A stretch of 64,000 nt of DNA from Paraconexibacter algicola (lineage in GTDB: Bacteria; Actinomycetota; Thermoleophilia; Solirubrobacterales; Solirubrobacteraceae), in the NCBI RefSeq assembly GCF_003044185.1, contig NZ_PYYB01000001.1, forward strand, positions 1,488,001 to 1,552,000, read 5' to 3'. The notes below the pieces were generated by a model that had not been told where the DNA came from, searched no databases, and saw only the letters and a program-made list of their open reading frames with translations. Position 1 is the first letter of the stretch. Each line of letters starts with the position of its first letter. Of the stretch, positions 1 through 7,607 are shown one piece after another. The position numbers were made by a program, and so were the translations under genes.

Positions 1-1228
1 CGTAGGAGTAGGCGCCGCGCGTGAGCGGGTCGCGCGCCCAGTCCGTCGTGCGCACGCCGACCGGCTCGGGCATCCCCGCACCGTGGATCGTCCGCAGCGC
101 CGCCACCGCCCGGGCCACCCGCTGCGCCGGGGGCAGGCCGGCCAGCGCGCGGGCCGCGCCGCCGCCGTTCAGCGCCATCAGCGCGGGCGCGTCGCCGACG
201 CGGTCGAGGTTGAAGAACGCCGAGAACGGCGCGCCCGGTCGGGTGCGGCGCGCGATCAGGTCGACGTCGTCCCAGAACGCCTCCTCGAACCGCAGCACGA
301 CCTTCTCGTAGCGACCCAGCCGCAGCCGCCGCAGCGCCCGCGCGTGCGCCGCGGGCAGGCCCTCGGGCAGCCGGATCACGCCCGCGGCCAGCACGCCGAT
401 CGACGGCGTCAGCACGGCGAATGCGGCGCGCGTCCGGCCGGACGGGGTGTGGACGACCACCCCGCCGGCGGAGCGGTCGATCCGCCGAACGGGGGAGCGC
501 AGCACGACCCGCAGGTCGCGGGCGAGCGCGCCCGCGAGGCGGTCCAGGCCGTCCGGGACGACGAGCTGCGGTCCGGGGAAGTCGCCCTCGGCGAGCATCT
601 CGCCGAGCGACAGCTGCGCGAGCGTCGCGCCGTGGTCCTCCGCCAGGGCGGTGAGCGACAGCCGCAGCTCGCGCGCCCGGTCGGCGGGCAGGCCGTACGC
701 GTCGATCCCGGCGGCCAGCACGTCGCCGACCGCGGCGCGCGGATCGCCCTCCTCCTCGGCGAGGTCGTAGAACCGCTCGACGTCGCGCTCGAGCCGCTCG
801 AGCGTCGCCTCGGGGATCCGCTCCCCGTCGCCGTCGTACACCACGACGGTGCCGTCGCCCTGCTCCCCGCCGACGTCGAAGACCGCGGTCTCGACGTCCG
901 CGTCACGGGCCAGCGCGGTCAGCGGGTTGCCGTCGCGGCCGTGGATCCAGGAGGCGCCGAGGTCGACCGGCAGGTCCTCCCAGCCGCGGTCGGTGTGCAC
1001 GCGACCGCCGATCCGCTCCCCGGCCTCGAGCACGAGCACGTCGAGGCCGCCGTCCTGCAGCGCCCGGGCGGCCCCGAGGCCGGCCATGCCGGCCCCGACC
1101 ACCACGACGTCGACCCGGCGGGCGGGCTCCTCGTCGCCGCCGCACGCGCCGAGCGCGGTCGCGGAGACGGCGGCCAGCGACGTGGCGAGGAACTCGCGGC
1201 GCCGCAGGCCCCGGACCGGGTCGCTCAC
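1..1228 (-). CDS. Tat-exported flavin monoamine oxidase family protein (3' end cut by window)
   Basis: The reverse strand reads from a GTG at 1228 into a twin-arginine signal (RRREFLATSLAAVSATALGAC) with a lipobox-like LGAC, then a Rossmann FAD motif (VVVGAGMAGLGA) and the amine-oxidase signature region LGASWIHG. Near the window edge it continues as TDWARDPLTRGAYSY, a typical C-terminal FAD segment of polyamine or monoamine oxidases. About 409 residues are visible and no stop is reached, so only the extreme C-terminus is missing. The predicted role is oxidative deamination of an amine by an FAD lipoprotein on the outer face of the membrane. The GTG overlaps the TGA of the upstream phosphodiesterase gene (GTGA), indicating translational coupling. 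The family is clear; the substrate is unknown. Confidence 0.87.
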   Translation of the reverse strand, partial: MSDPVRGLRRREFLATSLAAVSATALGACGGDEEPARRVDVVVVGAGMAGLGAARALQDGGLDVLVLEAGERIGGRVHTDRGWEDLPVDLGASWIHGRDGNPLTALARDADVETAVFDVGGEQGDGTVVVYDGDGERIPEATLERLERDVERFYDLAEEEGDPRAAVGDVLAAGIDAYGLPADRARELRLSLTALAEDHGATLAQLSLGEMLAEGDFPGPQLVVPDGLDRLAGALARDLRVVLRSPVRRIDRSAGGVVVHTPSGRTRAAFAVLTPSIGVLAAGVIRLPEGLPAAHARALRRLRLGRYEKVVLRFEEAFWDDVDLIARRTRPGAPFSAFFNLDRVGDAPALMALNGGGAARALAGLPPAQRVARAVAALRTIHGAGMPEPVGVRTTDWARDPLTRGAYSY

Positions 1229-1953
1229 GGCGACGCGTCCGCGGGGAAGAGGCGCGGGTCGTTGGTGATGATCCCCGCGACCCCGAGGCGCTCCAGCGCG
1301 GCGATCCGGGCGGCGTCGTCGACCGTCCAGACGTACAGCTCGCCGCCCGCGTCCGCGACCGCGCGGGCCAGGCGCGGGGTGACGAGCGACCAGTGCGCCA
1401 TCAGCGCGTCGACCCGGCCGGCGCGGATCGCGGCCGCCGCCTGCCGCGGCACGGTGCGGCGCAGCACGCCGACCGCCCCGTACGCGAGCGGGCGGGTCAG
1501 CGGGTGCGCGAGGTAGTCGCGGCGGACCTTCGGCACCGACCAGCCCAGGCGGATCTCCGGGGCGATCGCGCGCAGCCGCGCCAGCGACGCGACCTCCATC
1601 GTCGAGATCAGCGTCCGCTCGGTCAGGCCGTGCTCGCGCAGCGCGGCGACGACCCGGTCCTCGTAGCCGGGGAGCTTCAGGTCGACGTCCAGCTCGATCC
1701 CCGCGAAGGCGGGCGCGGCGAGGTGCGCGAGGCCCTGCTGGAGCGTCAGCGGCTCGCGTGCCGCGGCGTCCTCGTAGTCGTGGGCGAGGAGCAGGGCGCC
1801 GGTGCCGTCCTGGTGGGCGGGGAGGACGTCGAACTCGATCATGTCGACGCCCAGCCCGAGGGCCGCGTCGAAGCTCGCGGCCGTGTTGCCGTGCGCGAGC
1901 GCGTGCGCGCCCTTGTGCCCCACGCGCCGGGGCCGGTCCCTCACCGCTGACAT
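1225..1953 (-). CDS. Glycerophosphodiester phosphodiesterase family protein
   Basis: The product has about 242 residues. It carries the GDPD signature near the N-terminus (GHKGAHALAHGNTAASFDAA), then VDMIEFDV with the metal-binding Glu and Asp, and LLLAHDYE with a catalytic His. C-terminal YVWTVDD and ITNDP complete the TIM-barrel pattern. The usual HRG and ENT motifs read HKG and GNT here. The expected role is hydrolysis of glycerophosphodiesters to glycerol-3-phosphate and an alcohol; there is no signal peptide, so it is probably cytoplasmic. It is the middle gene of a minus-strand operon, overlapping the glycosylase gene by 13 bp and the amine oxidase by 4 bp. A GTG at 1944 would give a tighter 4-bp overlap and is an alternative start. 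Confidence 0.87.
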   Translation of the reverse strand: MSAVRDRPRRVGHKGAHALAHGNTAASFDAALGLGVDMIEFDVLPAHQDGTGALLLAHDYEDAAAREPLTLQQGLAHLAAPAFAGIELDVDLKLPGYEDRVVAALREHGLTERTLISTMEVASLARLRAIAPEIRLGWSVPKVRRDYLAHPLTRPLAYGAVGVLRRTVPRQAAAAIRAGRVDALMAHWSLVTPRLARAVADAGGELYVWTVDDAARIAALERLGVAGIITNDPRLFPADASP

Positions 1954-2717
1954 CCCGGGCACCAGTATGTCGAGCGGTTGTCGTCCCCGAGGCGTCCCAT
2001 GACGATCGTGGTGCGGCAGCGCGGGCACGGGCGACCCTCGCGACCGTAGGCGCGGGCGTCGCGCCCGTTGGTGCCGGAGGTGGCCGAGTCGACCATCCGC
2101 GGGTGCACGAGGTCGACGAGCGCGCGCGCCTCGTCGTCGGACACCTTCCCGGCCTTGCGCCGCGGGTCGACCCGTGCCTCCCAGCAGGCCTCGCTCTTCC
2201 AGATGTTCCCGATCCCGGCGACCGTGCGCTGGTCCAGCAGCGCGTCGCCGATCGGCCGGGTGGGGTCGTCCTGGCGCAGTCGTCGCAGGAACCGCTCGGT
2301 GTCGAACGGCGGCACGCAGATGTCGGGTCCGAGCGCCTGCAGCCGGTGGTCGAAGCGGGTCCGCGACTCGGTCAGCAGCTCGAGGACGGGACCGTCGAAC
2401 TGCACGACCTCGTGGCCGCGCGCCCGCAGGATCAGCCAGGCCCGCCGGGGCGAGCGCCGCCACCGCCTGCCGACCATGCCCGTGTGCCAGGAGCCGGTCA
2501 TCCGCAGGTGCGAGTGCAGCGTCAGGTCCCCGTCGAAGCGGATGAACAGGTGCTTGCCGTGCGCGTCGACCGACAGCACCTCGCGGCCCGCCAGTCGCTG
2601 CGGCCAGCCGTCCCGGCCGAACCGCGGATGGGGGGTGAGGATCTCGTCCGGGACCGTGCCGCCGATGATCGGGCGGATGCGGTTCGCGGCGTGGTGGATG
2701 GTGTCGCCCTCGGGCAT
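1941..2717 (-). CDS. Fpg/Nei family DNA glycosylase (Nei2-type endonuclease VIII)
   Basis: The 258-residue product begins MPEGDTIHHAANRI, so after Met removal the catalytic N-terminal Pro and following Glu of Fpg/Nei lyases are in place. DAHGKHLFIRF and SHLRMTGSW match the N-terminal beta domain. GNIWKSEACW is the helix-two-turn-helix region, and the C-terminus has a zinc finger (CPRC and CPGC pairs). It should excise oxidised pyrimidines and nick the abasic site. MPEGDT is typical of the Nei branch rather than MutM. It is first in a three-gene minus-strand operon. Its ATG lies 28 bp from the divergent oxidase start, and the two promoters seem to share one overlapping -10 region. Confidence 0.93.
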   Translation of the reverse strand: MPEGDTIHHAANRIRPIIGGTVPDEILTPHPRFGRDGWPQRLAGREVLSVDAHGKHLFIRFDGDLTLHSHLRMTGSWHTGMVGRRWRRSPRRAWLILRARGHEVVQFDGPVLELLTESRTRFDHRLQALGPDICVPPFDTERFLRRLRQDDPTRPIGDALLDQRTVAGIGNIWKSEACWEARVDPRRKAGKVSDDEARALVDLVHPRMVDSATSGTNGRDARAYGREGRPCPRCRTTIVMGRLGDDNRSTYWCPGCQR

Positions 2718-2729
2718 CGCGCTGTCCCC

Positions 2730-2739
2730 AGGGTACGGT
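2730..2739. promoter_or_regulatory. Overlapping divergent -10 elements (bidirectional promoter)
   Basis: The decamer AGGGTACGGT contains TACCCT on the minus strand (2735 to 2730) and TACGGT on the plus strand (2734-2739), sharing the central TA. On the plus strand a start 7 nt downstream falls exactly on the GTG at 2746. On the minus strand it falls 6 nt before the ATG at 2717. This explains transcription of both genes from a 28-bp gap. It is inferred from spacing only. Confidence 0.5.
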
Positions 2740-2745
2740 TGCGGG

Positions 2746-4089
2746 GTGCTCGCCGACCTCCGTGCGCTCGTCGGGGACGATCACGTCGTCGCCTCCCCGG
2801 ACCCCGCGCTGCTCGCCGACGCCAGCGCCTACGCCGGGGTGACCGGCAGCGCCGCCGCGCTCGTGCGGCCCGGGTCCGCGCAGGAGGTCGCCGCGGTCGT
2901 GTCGTGGTGCGCGCAGCGCGGGGTGCCCGTGGTGCCGCGCGGGGGCGGTACGGGCTTCAGCGGCGGCTGCGTGCCGCAGGACCCGGCCTCCGTGGTGGTC
3001 GCGGTCGACCGGCTGGACGCGGTCCGGTCGCTGGACGTGCTGCAGTGGCGCGCGCACGTGGAGGCGGGGGTGACGACGGCGCGGCTCGCGCGGCTGGCGC
3101 GCGAGAACGGGCTGCGGTTCCCGGTCGACCCGGGCGCGGCCGAGCAGTCGCACATCGGCGGCAACATCGCGACGAACGCGGGGGGCCCGCACTGCTTCAA
3201 GCACGGCGTCACGCGCGCGTGGGTGCTCGGGGTGGAGGCGGTGCTCGGCAACGGCGAGCTCGTGACGGTCGGCGGGCCGACGCGCAAGGACGTCGCCGGC
3301 TACGACCTGGCGGGCCTGCTCTGCGGCAGCGAGGGCACGCTGGGGATCATCACCGCGGCCTGGATGCGGCTGATCCCGGCGCCGCCGGTCGAGATCGCGA
3401 TCGCGGCGGTGCTGCCGGACGCCCGCGCCGGGCAGGAGGCGCTCGACGCCGTGCTGGGCAGCGGCGTGGTCCCGGCCGTGGTCGAGTTCCTCGACGCGGG
3501 CGCGGTCGCCGCGGCGGCGGGGTCGTTCCCGGGCGGGGCGCTGTCGCCCGACGCGGGGTTCGTGCTGATCGTCGAGGTCGACACCTCGCCGCAGGACGCC
3601 GACGAGGTCGTCGCCGCCCTGCGGTCCGCCGGCGCGACGGTGTCGCAGCCGTCGCCGGGCGCGCTGTGGCGCTGGCGCGACGGCGTGTCGATCGCGGTGG
3701 CGGCGGTGCACGGCGGCAAGCTCTCCGAGGACATCGCGGTGCCGGTCGAGCGGCTCGCCGAGGCGGTCGAGCGCACGGTCGAGATCGGCGCCCGCCATGG
3801 GCTGCAGGCGTGCTCCTGGGGGCACGCGGGCGACGGCAACCTGCACTCGACCTTCCTGCTCGACCCGGCCGACGCGGCACAGCGCGCCCGCGCCGACGAC
3901 GCCGCGGCCGACCTCTTCGCGATGGCGCTCGAGCTCGGCGGCACCGTGTCCGGCGAGCACGGCCTGGGCCTGCTGAAGAACGGCTGGCTGTCGAAGCAGT
4001 GGTCCCCGGCCGCCGTCGCCGCCGCCGACGCGGTGCGCCGCGCCCTGGACCCGGCGGGGATCATGAACCCGGCCACCAAACGCCCCTGA
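2746..4089 (+). CDS. FAD-binding oxidoreductase, GlcD/D-lactate dehydrogenase type
   Basis: The 447-residue product has the PCMH FAD-binding signature PRGGGTGFSGG (about residues 64-74), the nucleotide segment HIGGNIATNAGG, and C-terminal FAD-oxidase motifs GHAGDGNLH (about 359-367) and SGEHGLGLLKNGWL. Length and domain order fit glycolate oxidase subunit GlcD or D-2-hydroxyacid dehydrogenases that oxidise 2-hydroxyacids to 2-oxoacids. No GlcE or GlcF partner is adjacent, which favours a single-subunit D-lactate or D-2-hydroxyacid dehydrogenase. A much longer open frame extends upstream across the glycosylase gene. I chose the GTG at 2746 because conserved sequence starts there and a TACGGT box ends 7 nt earlier. 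Confidence 0.9.
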   Translation: MLADLRALVGDDHVVASPDPALLADASAYAGVTGSAAALVRPGSAQEVAAVVSWCAQRGVPVVPRGGGTGFSGGCVPQDPASVVVAVDRLDAVRSLDVLQWRAHVEAGVTTARLARLARENGLRFPVDPGAAEQSHIGGNIATNAGGPHCFKHGVTRAWVLGVEAVLGNGELVTVGGPTRKDVAGYDLAGLLCGSEGTLGIITAAWMRLIPAPPVEIAIAAVLPDARAGQEALDAVLGSGVVPAVVEFLDAGAVAAAAGSFPGGALSPDAGFVLIVEVDTSPQDADEVVAALRSAGATVSQPSPGALWRWRDGVSIAVAAVHGGKLSEDIAVPVERLAEAVERTVEIGARHGLQACSWGHAGDGNLHSTFLLDPADAAQRARADDAAADLFAMALELGGTVSGEHGLGLLKNGWLSKQWSPAAVAAADAVRRALDPAGIMNPATKRP

Positions 4090-4101
4090 CCCCCCCTGTG
4101 C

Positions 4102-4154
4102 CGGCCGAACAGGGAGTCTGTCGGCGTGGAGCCGAACTTCTCCCTGTTCGGCCG
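4102..4154. terminator. 15-bp inverted repeat, probable terminator or REP-like hairpin
   Basis: CGGCCGAACAGGGAG pairs perfectly with CTCCCTGTTCGGCCG around a 23-nt loop that itself holds a TCGGC/GCCGA stem. It sits 12 nt after the oxidase stop, so termination is plausible, but there is no T-tract and the nested arms resemble the repeats at 7034 and 8851. Confidence 0.55.
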
Positions 4155-4177
4155 CGGGGAGCGGGGGGCGGGGGCGG

Positions 4178-4183
4178 TAGCGT
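4178..4183 (+). promoter_or_regulatory. -10 element of leaderless HMG-CoA reductase transcript
   Basis: TAGCGT ends 7 nt before the ATG at 4190, so the predicted first transcribed base is the start codon itself. This favours the ATG over the in-frame TTG at 4184. Confidence 0.45.
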
Positions 4184-4189
4184 TTGGGT

Positions 4190-5383
4190 ATGGCTGAGGG
4201 ACTTGGGCGTCCGGGGCGGGTGGCTGTGCCGCGCGACAGGGAGAACGACTACTCGCGCGAGGCCGCCGCGATGCGGCGGGAGTTCGCGCAGGAGCACACC
4301 GGGGCGGCGCTGGAGCACGTCGGCTCGTACTCGTTCGACCCCGCGGTCCTGGCCGGGAACATCGAGCACTTCGTCGGCGTCGCCCAGGTCCCGATCGGCC
4401 TCGCGGGACCGCTGCTCGTCAACGGCGAGCACGCGCAGGGGGAGTTCTACGTCCCGCTCGCGACCGCCGAGGGCACGCTCGTCGCCTCGTACAACCGCGG
4501 CATGCGGCTGCTGCACGAGGCCGGTGGCGTGACGGTCACGGTCATGGACGACCACATGCAGCGCGCCCCCTCGTTCATCTTCCCCAGCGCGCGCGAGGCG
4601 CGGGACTTCGACGGCTGGCTCGACGAGCACTTCGACGAGATCAAGGCCGCCGCGGAGACCACGACGTCGACCGGCAGGCTGCAGGAGATCGAGCGCTACT
4701 CCGCCGGCCGCATGCTCTACACGCGGTTCAACTACACGACCGGGGACGCGGCGGGCCAGAACCTCACAGGCAAGGCGACGCAGGAGGCGTGCCGCTGGAT
4801 CCGCGCGAACAACGACACGATCGAGCACCACTTCCTCGAGTCGAACTTCGCGACGGACAAGAAGTCCTCGACGGTGAACATGCTGCACACGCGCGGCAAG
4901 CGCGTGATCGCCGAGGCGACCGTCCCGAACGAGCTGTTCCAGCGCGTGATGCGCTCGGACTCGCGGCTCATGTACCGGGCCCGGCAGATCTCGAACCTCG
5001 GCGGCTTCATGGCCGGGGTCAACAACAACGGCGCGCACTCCGCCAACGGCATCACCGCGATGTTCATCGCGACCGGGCAGGACGCCGCGAACGTCGCCGA
5101 GTCCTCCGCCGCGTACGTGTACGCGGAGCTGCGCGACAACGGCGACTACTACTTCTCGATCACGATCCCGTCGCTGATCGTCGCGACCTACGGGGGCGGC
5201 ACCGGTCTGCCGACCCAGCGCGAGTGCCTGGAGCTCATGGACTGCTACGGCGCCGGCAAGGTCCGCAAGCTCACCGAGATCGTCGCCGCGACCGTCCTCT
5301 GCGGCGAGCTGTCGCTCGGCTCGGCGATCGTCGCGGAGGAGTGGGTCGACGCCCACGACGCCTACGGCCGCAACCGGCCGTAG
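4190..5383 (+). CDS. Hydroxymethylglutaryl-CoA reductase, soluble
   Basis: The 397-residue product lacks the membrane domain of eukaryotic enzymes and consists of the catalytic core only. Visible active-site elements are Glu95 in ATAEGTLVAS, Lys in FATDKKSSTVN (about 223-225), Asp298 in ATGQDAANVAES and His389 in the C-terminal WVDAHDAYGRNRP. The ENxIG-like segment GNIEHFVG and the substrate motif VPIGLAGPL are present. The DKK and GQD patterns resemble class I enzymes more than Pseudomonas mevalonii class II. It reduces HMG-CoA to mevalonate with NAD(P)H, the committed step of the mevalonate route. No other mevalonate gene lies in the window, so its link to isoprenoid or carotenoid synthesis is inferred. 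It appears monocistronic with its own promoter. Confidence 0.92.
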   Translation: MAEGLGRPGRVAVPRDRENDYSREAAAMRREFAQEHTGAALEHVGSYSFDPAVLAGNIEHFVGVAQVPIGLAGPLLVNGEHAQGEFYVPLATAEGTLVASYNRGMRLLHEAGGVTVTVMDDHMQRAPSFIFPSAREARDFDGWLDEHFDEIKAAAETTTSTGRLQEIERYSAGRMLYTRFNYTTGDAAGQNLTGKATQEACRWIRANNDTIEHHFLESNFATDKKSSTVNMLHTRGKRVIAEATVPNELFQRVMRSDSRLMYRARQISNLGGFMAGVNNNGAHSANGITAMFIATGQDAANVAESSAAYVYAELRDNGDYYFSITIPSLIVATYGGGTGLPTQRECLELMDCYGAGKVRKLTEIVAATVLCGELSLGSAIVAEEWVDAHDAYGRNRP

Positions 5384-5403
5384 CCCGCACCGCGTGCGCG
5401 GGT

Positions 5404-5423
5404 GCGCCCGGACCGGTGGGCGC
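5404..5423. terminator. Candidate bidirectional terminator hairpin
   Basis: GCGCCC pairs with GGGCGC across an 8-nt loop in the 53-bp gap between convergent genes ending at 5383 and 5437; a second imperfect GC hairpin precedes it. There is no T-tract. Confidence 0.35.
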
Positions 5424-5436
5424 TCGCGCAGCGGGC

Positions 5437-6411
5437 TCAGTCGCCCGCGGCGACGCGGACCCGCTGCGCGGTCCCGAGCGCACGCACGGCCTCGGGCCGC
5501 AGGGTGGCGGCGACCGGCGCGTAGCCCGGCCGCGGCCGCGCGGGCGCGGGCGCGGGCCGGACCGGCCGGGCGGCGAGGGCGACGCCGGCGACGACGGTTC
5601 CGAGCCCGAGGACCGCGGCGACGGTCAGCGGCTCACCCGCGGCGACGACGGCGGCCACGAGCGCCACCACCGGGGTGAGGTAGATGACGAGCAGCCCGCG
5701 GGCCGCGCCGACGCGGCGGACGAGCGTCACCAGCAGCACCACCGCGACGCCGAGGGTCAGCGTCCCCAGGAGCAACGTGCCGCCGATCGCGGTCGCGGGC
5801 ACGCCGCCGAGCGGCAGCAGCGCGAGCGCGACGAGCGCGACGGGGAGCGCGGGCAGCGTCGTGAGGCCGGCGGTGACGAGCACGGGCGTGTCGGCGAAGT
5901 GCCGGCGCATCGTGACCGCGGCGACCGCGTAGCAGGCACCAGCGGCGAGGAAGGCCCCGGCGCCGGCCGCCGAGCCGACGTGCGCGCCCGCGCCGACGAG
6001 CACGACCCCGGCGAGCGCGAGGCCCATCCCGGCGAGCTGCGCGGTGCCGAGCGGGGTGCGGTCGCCGGTCGCGCGGGCGAGCATCGCCGCGAGGATCGGG
6101 GAGGGCGCCACGAGGATCGCCGCCGCGCCGGTCTGCACGCTGCCGACCGCGAGGGCGATGAGCGTCAGCGGGACGACGGTCTGCGACAGCGCGAGGAGGG
6201 CGACCGGTCCCGGGGCGCGCCGCGCGAGCGCGAGCATCGGGCGCAGCGCCCGGCCGGCGACTAGCGCGACGAGCAGGAACAGCCCGGCACCCAGCACCTG
6301 CAGCACGACCACGGCGATCGGCGGGAGCGCACCGAGCGCCCACTGGGTCGGCAGATAGGAGCAGCCGCGCAGCAGCGCGATGACGGCGAGCAGGGCCCAC
6401 GGGGACGGCAT
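5437..6411 (-). CDS. EamA/DMT-superfamily transporter
   Basis: The 324-residue protein is almost entirely hydrophobic. It has about ten predicted transmembrane stretches in two repeated halves, as in the drug/metabolite transporter superfamily (for example AGLFLLVALVAGRAL and VALVAAVVAAGEPLTVAAV). The APSPILAAMLA segment and the second-half GEPLT match the EamA pattern. The C-terminal 45 residues form a Pro/Arg-rich hydrophilic tail. Likely role: export of a small metabolite or amino acid from the cytoplasm. It is divergent from an Lrp/AsnC regulator across a 112-bp gap, the usual arrangement of Lrp-controlled amino-acid exporters, so control by that neighbour is likely. The cargo cannot be read from sequence. 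Confidence 0.88.
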   Translation of the reverse strand: MPSPWALLAVIALLRGCSYLPTQWALGALPPIAVVVLQVLGAGLFLLVALVAGRALRPMLALARRAPGPVALLALSQTVVPLTLIALAVGSVQTGAAAILVAPSPILAAMLARATGDRTPLGTAQLAGMGLALAGVVLVGAGAHVGSAAGAGAFLAAGACYAVAAVTMRRHFADTPVLVTAGLTTLPALPVALVALALLPLGGVPATAIGGTLLLGTLTLGVAVVLLVTLVRRVGAARGLLVIYLTPVVALVAAVVAAGEPLTVAAVLGLGTVVAGVALAARPVRPAPAPARPRPGYAPVAATLRPEAVRALGTAQRVRVAAGD

Positions 6412-6450
6412 GCGGACGACTGTGCGCCATCGGCGCCTCGGCGCGTCGAG

Positions 6451-6490
6451 ATTTTCGCTTCGCCTCCGTTAGGGACGCAAGAAGATTGCG
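6451..6490. promoter_or_regulatory. AT-rich patch between divergent EamA and Lrp genes
   Basis: ATTTTCGCTTCG and the following GCAAGAAGATTG stand out as AT-rich in a very GC-rich setting, midway between the divergent starts. Lrp-family proteins bind AT-rich dyads, so this is a candidate operator and promoter region; no exact consensus is claimed. Confidence 0.35.
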
Positions 6491-6523
6491 CTGGATCAGT
6501 TCGTGGGCGATGATCGTTGCGTC

Positions 6524-6979
6524 ATGGCGCTGGACGAGACCGACCTGGAGATCATCGACCTGCTCGAGCGCGACGGTCGCGCGAGCTACGCGGAGATCGG
6601 CCGCGCGGTCAGCCTCTCGACGGCGGCGGCGAAGCGCCGGGTCGACCGCCTGGAGGCCGACGGGGTGATCACGGGCTTCCGCGCCCAGGTCGACCACCGC
6701 AAGCTCGGCTGGACGCTGGAGGCGTTCATCGAGCTGCGCTTCGCGGGCACGACGGGCATCACCGGGGTCCACGAGCGGGTCGCGTCGATGCGGGAGGTCC
6801 GCGCGGTCTACGCCATCGCCGGCGACCCGGACGCGATCGTGCACCTCCGCGCCCGCGACATGGAGCACATCCAGCAGGTCATCGAGCGCCTGCGCGGCAG
6901 CGGCCGCGTGATCGGCACGAAGACCCTCATGGTCCTCGGCGCCTGGCAGCGCGTCGGGACGGGCCGCCCCACGCCCTGA
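6524..6979 (+). CDS. Lrp/AsnC family transcriptional regulator
   Basis: The 151-residue product starts MALDETDLEIIDLL, the standard opening of Lrp/AsnC proteins. A helix-turn-helix follows (YAEIGRAVSLSTAAAKRRVD, about residues 25-45), then a C-terminal RAM effector-binding domain (AVYAIAGDPDAIVHLRARD). I chose the ATG at 6524 over the GTG at 6503 because Lrp members start there. It should bind DNA as a dimer or octamer and respond to an amino acid. Its most likely target is the divergent EamA transporter gene, and it may also autoregulate. Confidence 0.93.
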   Translation: MALDETDLEIIDLLERDGRASYAEIGRAVSLSTAAAKRRVDRLEADGVITGFRAQVDHRKLGWTLEAFIELRFAGTTGITGVHERVASMREVRAVYAIAGDPDAIVHLRARDMEHIQQVIERLRGSGRVIGTKTLMVLGAWQRVGTGRPTP

Positions 6980-7033
6980 CGGCGCGGGCGCGCCCGTCGG
7001 GTGGCCCCGCGCGCCCGTCGGCCCGCACGCCCG

Positions 7034-7089
7034 GGGCGTTCTGGGTGATCCGGCGCCCATATCTGGGCTCGAGATCACCCAGTTCGGCG
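7034..7089. repeat. 56-bp palindromic repeat, copy 1 (upstream of DGPF/ECF42 module)
   Basis: It contains 10-bp arms CTGGGTGATC and GATCACCCAG around a 22-nt loop that itself has a GCCCA/TGGGC stem. It matches copy 2 (8851-8906) at 52 of 56 positions. All four differences fall in the inner loop. Confidence 0.85.
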
Positions 7090-7226
7090 AGGGCATGGGA
7101 GGGCTCCGGCGAAGCTGGCGCGCCAGCGCTCTTGTCTCGGTCGATCCGGTCGTCTGTCGTTCGTCCATGGGTCGAACCGCGGCGGTCACCGAGGCCACCG
7201 CACCACCGCCCGAGGAGGGACATGAC

Positions 7227-7607
7227 ATGCAGTACCTGCTGACGATCTGGATGGAGGAGCCGGAGGAGCTCGAGCTGACGCCCGAGACGATGGCGCCGTG
7301 GGCCGCGTTCAACAACGAGGCGGCCGCCGCCGGGGTGCTGCGCGGCGGCTCGGGCCTGCAACCGTCGGCGACGGCGACGACCGTCCGCGGTGGCGGTGAG
7401 GTCGTGCTGACCGACGGCCCCTTCGTCGAGACCAAGGAGCAGCTCGCCGGCTACTACGTCCTCGAGGTGGCCGACCTCGACGAGGCGCTCGCCTGGGCCA
7501 GGAAGGTCCCGGCCGTGCAGTGGGGCGGGGCGATCGAGGTGCGTCCGACGGCCGGCGGCACCGACATCGCCGAGAACCGCGACGCCACCGGGACGGCCGC
7601 TCCCTGA
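7227..7607 (+). CDS. YCII-related DGPF domain protein, partner of ECF42 sigma factor
   Basis: The 126-residue product opens [14 protein letters not shown] and contains the name-giving DGPF motif in [20 protein letters not shown], with WAxxxP-like helices following. A strong Shine-Dalgarno (GAGGAGGGA) lies just upstream of the ATG at 7227, ruling out the longer frame. DGPF proteins are small ferredoxin-like-fold proteins of uncertain enzymatic role. They are the standard genomic partner, and in Streptomyces the known target, of ECF42 sigma factors. The stop overlaps the first codon of the sigma gene by 4 bp, so the two are co-translated. Confidence 0.92.
   Translation: MQYLLTIWMEEPEELELTPETMAPWAAFNNEAAAAGVLRGGSGLQPSATATTVRGGGEVVLTDGPFVETKEQLAGYYVLEVADLDEALAWARKVPAVQWGGAIEVRPTAGGTDIAENRDATGTAAP

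Noticed and set aside
1225-3960. 911-residue minus-strand frame spanning three genes
   Set aside because: Only its last 240 residues (GDPD) are real. The rest is antisense and alternate-frame reading through the glycosylase and GlcD-type genes, with low-complexity Arg/Ala/Pro composition typical of shadows in very GC-rich DNA.
7133-7162. TGTCTC ... CGTC-like boxes upstream of the DGPF gene as an ECF42 promoter
   Set aside because: They resemble the published TGTCGA/CGTC-type motif, but spacing (12 or 19 nt) does not fit the usual 16-17 nt, so it is not listed as a promoter.
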